Position numbers and translations under genes: made by a program. This document shows, in pieces, positions 29,384 to 34,438 of a stretch of DNA of 34,438 nucleotides (position 1 is the stretch's first letter; each line of letters starts with the position of its first letter). The notes under the pieces were generated by a model. That model did no database searches, was not told the origin of the DNA, and saw only the letters and a list, made by a program, of their open reading frames with translations. The stretch is from Acidobacteriota bacterium (GTDB lineage: Bacteria; Acidobacteriota; Thermoanaerobaculia; Multivoradales; Multivoraceae): assembly GCA_026707325.1 (NCBI GenBank), contig JAPOXA010000065.1, positions 1 through 34,438 on the forward strand. Reading direction: 5' to 3'.

Positions 29384-29707
29384 ATGTACTGCCCCCCTGG
29401 GAAGCTCCGCGCCATTTACCCGGGAACCCGCTGCGCGGGCCTTCCGCCCGCCAACAACTGCAACGACGACGCGGCTTTCTACTTGCTCGCTCCCACAGCC
29501 CAGCCCGCAGGCAAGCCCATCGGCTCCCCGCTCTGCCGTCACTGCGCCACTCGCGGCCTAGAGGAGCTCCGCCGTATCGACAACAGCCTCTGGTCCATGC
29601 AGCCGGCGCCTGTCCTCGTCCAACACCCGATCTACGGCACCCTCCACCCCTCGTCCCCCGCCGCCAGCGAACTCTCGCTGCCGGCCTCGCAGCAGTGGCC
29701 TCAATGA
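29384..29707 (+). CDS. Small cysteine-containing protein, 107 aa (second reading)
   Basis: Same gene as 2879-3202. Confidence 0.6.
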   Translation: MYCPPGKLRAIYPGTRCAGLPPANNCNDDAAFYLLAPTAQPAGKPIGSPLCRHCATRGLEELRRIDNSLWSMQPAPVLVQHPIYGTLHPSSPAASELSLPASQQWPQ

Positions 29708-29937
29708 CCCTACGCAGCGCCAACATCGCCCTGGGCCGCCTCGAACGCGGTGAGCCGGCCGCTAACCGGCCGGCACTCTGGAAGCGCGCCAGCGCGGCCC
29801 TGGACGCGGCTGACGCCGCCACACCCATCGACGATGCGGCCGGCCGCCAGAAGCTGGCTCGCGCCGAGCGGCGCTACCGGACGCTGCGGCGGCGCATCGA
29901 GGACGGCCGCCCTGGCCAGCAGAGGCGTCTCGCGTGA
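29704..29937 (+). CDS. Small basic helical protein, 77 aa (second reading)
   Basis: Same gene as 3199-3432. Confidence 0.65.
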   Translation: MTLRSANIALGRLERGEPAANRPALWKRASAALDAADAATPIDDAAGRQKLARAERRYRTLRRRIEDGRPGQQRRLA

Positions 29938-30830
29938 GCGCGAGGCCCCGAGGCTTCCTGCACGACTGGCGGCCGCGAGCGGCCACCGTCGAGCTCCTCG
30001 ACCAGGCCGAGGCCATCATCGACGACGTAGCCCCGGAGGTCGGCGCTATCACCCTGCGGCAGTTGTTCTACCTCCTGGTCACCCGCTTCGACTACGAAAA
30101 GACCGAGCGCGCCTACAAGCGCTTGTGCGAAGCGCTGAACAGGGCGAGGCGCGCCGGCTGGATCGCCATGAACCAGAGCCGCGACGACGGATCGACCGTC
30201 CTGCAACGCCAGTCCTGGCAGTCCGGCGACGAGTTTCTGGACGCCGTCCGAGGCAACGCCCGCGCCCTGCGCTTCGACCGGCAGCGCGACCAGGACCGCC
30301 ACGTCGTGCTTTGGTGCGAGGCGGCCGGCATGGCCCCACAGTTGGCCGCGGCCGTCGAGGAGTACGGAATCCCCGTCTTGAGCTCCGGCGGCTTCGATTC
30401 CCTCACGTTCAAGCACGACCAGGCGCGCGAAATAGCGGACCGCGAGGTTCCTACCCTCGCGCTCCACGTCGGCGACCGGGATCCCAGCGGCGAGCACGTC
30501 CACATGAGCCTCAGCGAGGACCTGGCGGCGTTCGTCGCCGTCCTTCACGGCGATCCGGCCCACTTCGAACTACGCCGGATCGCCGTCACGGATGAGCAGA
30601 TTGAACGGCTGCATCTCCCTACCGCCCCGCCCAAGCGGACCGACCGGCGCAGCTTCGACGGCGCCGCGACCACCCAGGCCGAAGCCATCGAGCCACGCGA
30701 GCTCCGCCGCATCGTGCGCGAAGCGGTCGAGCTCGAGCGCGACGCAGAGACTCACGCCGCCGTCCTGGCGGACGAAGCCGCTACCCAGGCCGCCCTCCTG
30801 GCCAGCCTGGCCGACGTGGAGATCCCATGA
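29934..30830 (+). CDS. Spo11/topoisomerase VI A-like protein (second reading)
   Basis: Same gene as 3429-4325. Confidence 0.75.
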   Translation: MSARPRGFLHDWRPRAATVELLDQAEAIIDDVAPEVGAITLRQLFYLLVTRFDYEKTERAYKRLCEALNRARRAGWIAMNQSRDDGSTVLQRQSWQSGDEFLDAVRGNARALRFDRQRDQDRHVVLWCEAAGMAPQLAAAVEEYGIPVLSSGGFDSLTFKHDQAREIADREVPTLALHVGDRDPSGEHVHMSLSEDLAAFVAVLHGDPAHFELRRIAVTDEQIERLHLPTAPPKRTDRRSFDGAATTQAEAIEPRELRRIVREAVELERDAETHAAVLADEAATQAALLASLADVEIP

Positions 30831-31516
30831 GCCAAGCCCCCGACCGGTCTCAACCGGCCACGCTGATCGCCTTCGTCAACCAAAAAGGCGGACCCGGCAA
30901 GACGACGCTGGCCATGCACGTGGCCAGCGAACTTGCCCGCGCCGGCGCCGGCGTCCTCGTGGCCGACGCCGATCCCCAGGCGACTGCCACGCGCTGGGCC
31001 GCGGCCGCTCCCGAAGACCGACCCTTCCCGGCAGCCCTGGCCGGCCTCAGCCACGCCGGCGAGAAGCTTCATCGCGAGCTGATGAAGCACCTGAACCCCT
31101 ACGACTTCATCGTCGTCGACTGTCCTCCCAGCGCGGAGTCCAACCTGACCCGGAGCGCCCTCCTGGTCGCTGAGCTGGCTGTCGTGCCCGTGGTCCCCTC
31201 TCCCCCGGACCTCTGGGCTGGCGTTGCCATCAGCCAGGTCCTCACGGACGTAAGCGTTGTCAACGATCGCCTCAAAGCGCGCCTGGTCGTCAATCGCTAC
31301 AAGGCCCGCACCCGCCTCGCAGCTCACACCCCGGACCTACTCGCGCAGTACGGCATCCCCGTATTGCGCGCCCAGATCGGCGAGCGCGAAGCTTTCCGCC
31401 ACGCCGCGGCGACGGGCGTGACCGTCGCCGACCTGCCTCGCGCCGGCCAAGCGGCCGGCGAGATCACCGCCCTTACCGAGGAACTTCTCCTCGTCCTCAA
31501 CGGAGCCTCACCATGA
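30827..31516 (+). CDS. parA: ParA-family partition ATPase (second reading)
   Basis: Same gene as 4322-5011. Confidence 0.92.
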   Translation: MSQAPDRSQPATLIAFVNQKGGPGKTTLAMHVASELARAGAGVLVADADPQATATRWAAAAPEDRPFPAALAGLSHAGEKLHRELMKHLNPYDFIVVDCPPSAESNLTRSALLVAELAVVPVVPSPPDLWAGVAISQVLTDVSVVNDRLKARLVVNRYKARTRLAAHTPDLLAQYGIPVLRAQIGEREAFRHAAATGVTVADLPRAGQAAGEITALTEELLLVLNGASP

Positions 31517-31854
31517 CCAAAACCGATCCCCTGGCCGCAAACCTCGAGCGCAGCCTCGCAGAGGAGACCGCGGCCGTCGCGCGGCGCTTCGCGGCGGCCG
31601 ACCGCCATCTACAGAACGCCACCTCCGCCCCCCGTACCGTTGTCCGGGCATCGTTCTCGTTTCCCTCAGAAGACCACGCCCTCTTCGACCTTCTTCTTCA
31701 GCGCGCCATCGGTGCCGGCATTTCCACCACCCGAAGCGCACTTGTCCGCGCTGGACTGCACTCCCTCAAGCGCCTGCCGGAGCCCGAGTTTGTCGAGGCC
31801 CTGGAGCGCCTCGTCACCCTCCGCCCCGGACCGCGGCCGGCCGGCCGCGCGTGA
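31513..31854 (+). CDS. Ribbon-helix-helix partition partner (second reading)
   Basis: Same gene as 5008-5349. Confidence 0.8.
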   Translation: MTKTDPLAANLERSLAEETAAVARRFAAADRHLQNATSAPRTVVRASFSFPSEDHALFDLLLQRAIGAGISTTRSALVRAGLHSLKRLPEPEFVEALERLVTLRPGPRPAGRA

Positions 31855-32294
31855 CCCGCGCCAACAACTGTCCCGCCCTCAGCGGCCCAGGCTCCCACTC
31901 GGTCTCCTGGTGGGAGCCGGACGGCCGTTGCGCCTGGTGCGGCGCCTGGTCCCCTCTACGACACGCCGATCACGCCGGCATCGAGGCCGCTAGGCTACGA
32001 CCCTCCATCGAGCGCGACCGGCTCTTGCGCCGGCGCGCTCGCGCCTTGGCCGCCGCGGCGGCCGCCGGATTCAGCCCGCCGCTTCCGGTCACATCGTCTA
32101 GATCGTCCATACCGTCACCACCAATCGCCCCCGGAGGACAGGACTCCCCATCTCGCAAACCCTCTGAGATAAACAGAGACGAATCAGGCCGTCTTTTCTT
32201 CCCCGGAGGCATGGATAAAGGCTGTTATGGCCTTGTTCATCGAGCACGGTCCTCCTGTGTGTTGGGGGAAGGTGAAGCTAACTGGTTATCATAA
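31851..32294 (+). CDS. Small CxxC protein (second reading)
   Basis: Same frame as 5346-5789. Operator-like copy D recurs inside it at 32101-32116 and the left 13-bp repeat at 32216-32228. Confidence 0.5.
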   Translation: MTRANNCPALSGPGSHSVSWWEPDGRCAWCGAWSPLRHADHAGIEAARLRPSIERDRLLRRRARALAAAAAAGFSPPLPVTSSRSSIPSPPIAPGGQDSPSRKPSEINRDESGRLFFPGGMDKGCYGLVHRARSSCVLGEGEANWLS

Positions 32295-32344
32295 GAGCGT
32301 CAGGCGGAAAATTGCAAGACGCTGATGATCGCAGGGGGGCGGGC

Positions 32345-33814
32345 ATGATGACAAAGGCGGAGATTGCGAAGCGGGTGAACGCGGCTGTCGAGACCGGTGA
32401 GCTCATGGGCGACACGGCCAGGGCGTTGCTCCGTTGGATCGGCGAGGACGGCCGCGTGACGGCTCCGAACGAACGCGCCGCGACGCTGGCGCGCGAGGTT
32501 CTGGAGGCCGTCGGCGTCGAATTCAGGCTCGTGAAAGGGCCTAATCTGCCCGCGACCCCCGGGGAAACGAAGGCTCCGGACGCCGATCGGGGCGAAACGA
32601 GCGAGCGGAGCGGCGCTTCGAAGCCAGCGACGAGATCCGCGGCGGCGCGTAATCGAAGCGCTGCGGCCTGGGCCCGGAAGCATCCGATCGAGGCGGTGAC
32701 GATGCTCGCGCACCATCGCGTGGTGATGGACGACCTGCTGGCCGAAGACGCGGCGGGCATCCCCGAAGGTGTCGAGCTGCGCGAGGTGCTGGAGTACCTG
32801 GCCGTGAACGAGGACGCAGATCGCGCGCCGCGGGCGATCACCGACCATGTCTTCCGGCTTGCGTCACGGCTGCCGTCCACGACGGTCGGCAGTGACGCTG
32901 AACCGCTGTCGCTGCTCGCCGCCGCCCGCGAGAGCCTGGGCGCGGACCAGCGCGGCGAGGGAATGCTGCCTTCGACGCCGCGGGTGCGCGTCATCGAGAC
33001 GCCGGAGGATCGGAACAGGCTGCCGGAAGTGTTGCCGGACCCGTCGCTTGAAGAACGCCAGAGAATTCTGCCGACGCTGCAAGCCGCCGCGGACCGGAGG
33101 CCCGGCGTCAGTCCGGCGCCGTGGTTGCAGGTCTTCGATCGGCTGGGAGGCAGCAGCATGGAAGCCGGCCGCGGAGCGCCGTTGGCGCTGCGTCTCTGGG
33201 TGGAGGCTCTGGCGATGGCGCCGTCGGCGGCGCGGCGGGGTCGCCTCGTGGACGTCGAGCTCGAGGTCCGCGACCTGGTGAAGGCACTGTGGCCGGACGG
33301 ATGGAATCGCGGGAAGCAGTTGCCGCGACTGCGGGACGCCTGCGCGGCGATCAACGGCCTGGGCTGGTTCGCCGATTCCGAGGGCCGGACGGAATGGGCG
33401 CCGGTGCTGTTCCGGCGCCGTCCGGGAGTGGCCGCGACGCTGAACGACCCGGTGCTCCTGCAGGTGCAGTTGCCACCGGTCAAGGGCGGCGGCGCCGGAG
33501 CGAGGTTCAACCGCGAGACGCTGCGGCGCCTCGGACTGCGATCGGCGCCGGCCTATCGCCTGTACCTCGGACTGGTGGCGGAGTGGGATCGTCTCGGCCG
33601 CCGCGGCGTACCGCCGACGTGGCCCGGATTCGGAAAGGCCGAGCGGCGGCGTCTGATCTTCGGAGACGATCCCTCGAACCGGAGCACTCTGAGAACGCGG
33701 CAGGCAGACGCGGATCAAGCCTTCGAAGCTCTGGAGGCCCTGGGAGCGATCGCCTTGAAGCGCGACCCGGAGGATCCGAGGATCTTCGTGCCCGAACGCC
33801 GCGATCTGGACTGA
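32345..33814 (+). CDS. Putative replication initiator (second reading)
   Basis: Same gene as 5840-7309; the 26-base shared element recurs at 32540-32565. Confidence 0.6.
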   Translation: MMTKAEIAKRVNAAVETGELMGDTARALLRWIGEDGRVTAPNERAATLAREVLEAVGVEFRLVKGPNLPATPGETKAPDADRGETSERSGASKPATRSAAARNRSAAAWARKHPIEAVTMLAHHRVVMDDLLAEDAAGIPEGVELREVLEYLAVNEDADRAPRAITDHVFRLASRLPSTTVGSDAEPLSLLAAARESLGADQRGEGMLPSTPRVRVIETPEDRNRLPEVLPDPSLEERQRILPTLQAAADRRPGVSPAPWLQVFDRLGGSSMEAGRGAPLALRLWVEALAMAPSAARRGRLVDVELEVRDLVKALWPDGWNRGKQLPRLRDACAAINGLGWFADSEGRTEWAPVLFRRRPGVAATLNDPVLLQVQLPPVKGGGAGARFNRETLRRLGLRSAPAYRLYLGLVAEWDRLGRRGVPPTWPGFGKAERRRLIFGDDPSNRSTLRTRQADADQAFEALEALGAIALKRDPEDPRIFVPERRDLD

Positions 33815-33985
33815 CCGCCGCCTTGGTTAGCTGGCTTCCGGATCCGTCTTCCGGGAGACCGACTGAACCGAAACCGTGAAAAGCCGCGCGGCGTCAGCCG
33901 TGCTGCCGGGATCCGGATCCGGAAGGGGGATCCAGAGGGGGGAAGGGTTCGGAGTTACAGGCGGGGCAAGGGTTTCCGGGCGGAA

Positions 33986-34210
33986 GCGTCCGCGAATGTC
34001 CAGGTCGGCGTCCGCGAATGTCCAGGTCGGGGGTGGCGAAAGCGTCCGCGAATGTCCAGTTCGGGGCTGTGCGTCCGCGAATGTCCAGTTAGTAGGGGGG
34101 AAGGGTTCGGAGTTGTAGGCGGGGCAAGGGTTTCCGGGCGGAAGCGTCCGCGAATGTCCAGTTAGTAGGGGGGCAAGGGTTTCCGGGCGAAAGCGTCCGC
34201 GAATGTCCAG
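33986..34210 (+). repeat. Six 18-bp iterons (second reading)
   Basis: Same array as 7481-7705. The window ends at 34438, just past the first of the two 17-bp direct repeats (34391-34407), so the origin region is incomplete in this copy. Confidence 0.85.
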
Positions 34211-34438
34211 GCCGGTCAGTTGATGCGATCGGTCTAGATGATCGGGGCGGTTTCGGCGTGAGAGCGCATGCTTTGCGACCGCCGCGGCCTGCGGTAAACG
34301 CCGCGAGCAAAGGGGCCGGACGTCCTCGACCCAGCAAGAAAGGGGAAATGACCCGCTACGACGGGCGCTACGGCCCCAGAACGAGGGGGTGTCTAGTCCA
34401 ACCTACGCGGGGGTAGTCGCGGGGCCGTAGCGGGCCAG

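Larger units (their letters stand above)
26506..34438. repeat. Terminal redundancy of a circular element, second copy
   Basis: Second reading of bases 1-7933. It ends at 34438 inside the origin region, at the point equivalent to 7933. Genes listed here should be counted once for the plasmid. Confidence 0.95.

Noticed and set aside
1..34438. Genuine 7.9-kb duplication of trbB-rep genes
   Set aside because: The copies are at the exact ends of the window, appear identical, and the truncated first gene is completed across the junction, so circular read-through explains everything.
1..34438. tRNA or rRNA genes
   Set aside because: None seen on either strand.

Overview
The window is one circular element read about 1.3 times. 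Bases 1-7933 recur, as far as I compared them, without difference as bases 26506-34438, so the repeat unit is 26,505 bp and the window is best understood as a 26.5 kb plasmid (or circular integrative form) plus 7.9 kb of read-through. Genes in 26506-34438 are the same genes as in 1-7933. The base composition is very GC-rich. The VirB9/VirB10-type channel genes imply a diderm (Gram-negative-like) host; I cannot name the organism from the sequence.

Layout of the unique circle: (a) 11.1-24.1 kb is a tightly packed plus-strand operon: an ardC-type antirestriction gene, a winged-helix/nuclease-like gene, three small membrane protein genes, then a P-type (Trb) type IV secretion operon in the order trbC, small membrane protein, trbD, (one minus-strand gene), trbE, trbG, trbI, trbJ, trbL, trbF, and a conserved 325-residue protein of unknown function. 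(b) 24.10-24.44 kb is a gene-free stretch with a bidirectional terminator-like hairpin and a very dense set of perfect hairpins that fold into a compact three-way junction. (c) 24.4-26.9 kb (continuing into 1-1.4 kb) holds the coupling ATPase virD4/traG and the trbB (VirB11) ATPase. (d) 1.9-5.8 kb holds small plasmid proteins, a stand-alone Spo11/topoisomerase VI A-like protein, a ParA ATPase and its ribbon-helix-helix partner. (e) 5.7-11.1 kb is a compositionally different module (plus strand G-rich rather than C-rich): a putative replication initiator, six 18-bp iterons, a repeat-rich origin region, two small membrane/secreted proteins, a toxin-antitoxin pair with a VapC-type toxin, a small membrane protein and a tyrosine recombinase.

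Together these make a self-maintaining plasmid (Rep plus iterons, ParA plus RHH protein, TA pair) that carries a mating-pair channel with three ATPases (TrbE, TrbB, VirD4). What is missing is a recognisable relaxase. The DNA-processing enzymes present are unusual for that role: a Spo11-like protein, a tyrosine recombinase and a wHTH protein with PD-(D/E)XK-like residues. Together with the elaborately folded element directly in front of the coupling-protein gene, this is the most interesting aspect of the window. A palindromic motif, GACGAT-N4-ACCGTC, is repeated in front of three genes (plus one degenerate copy) and looks like a plasmid-specific operator; one copy lies just downstream of an excellent sigma-70-type promoter.
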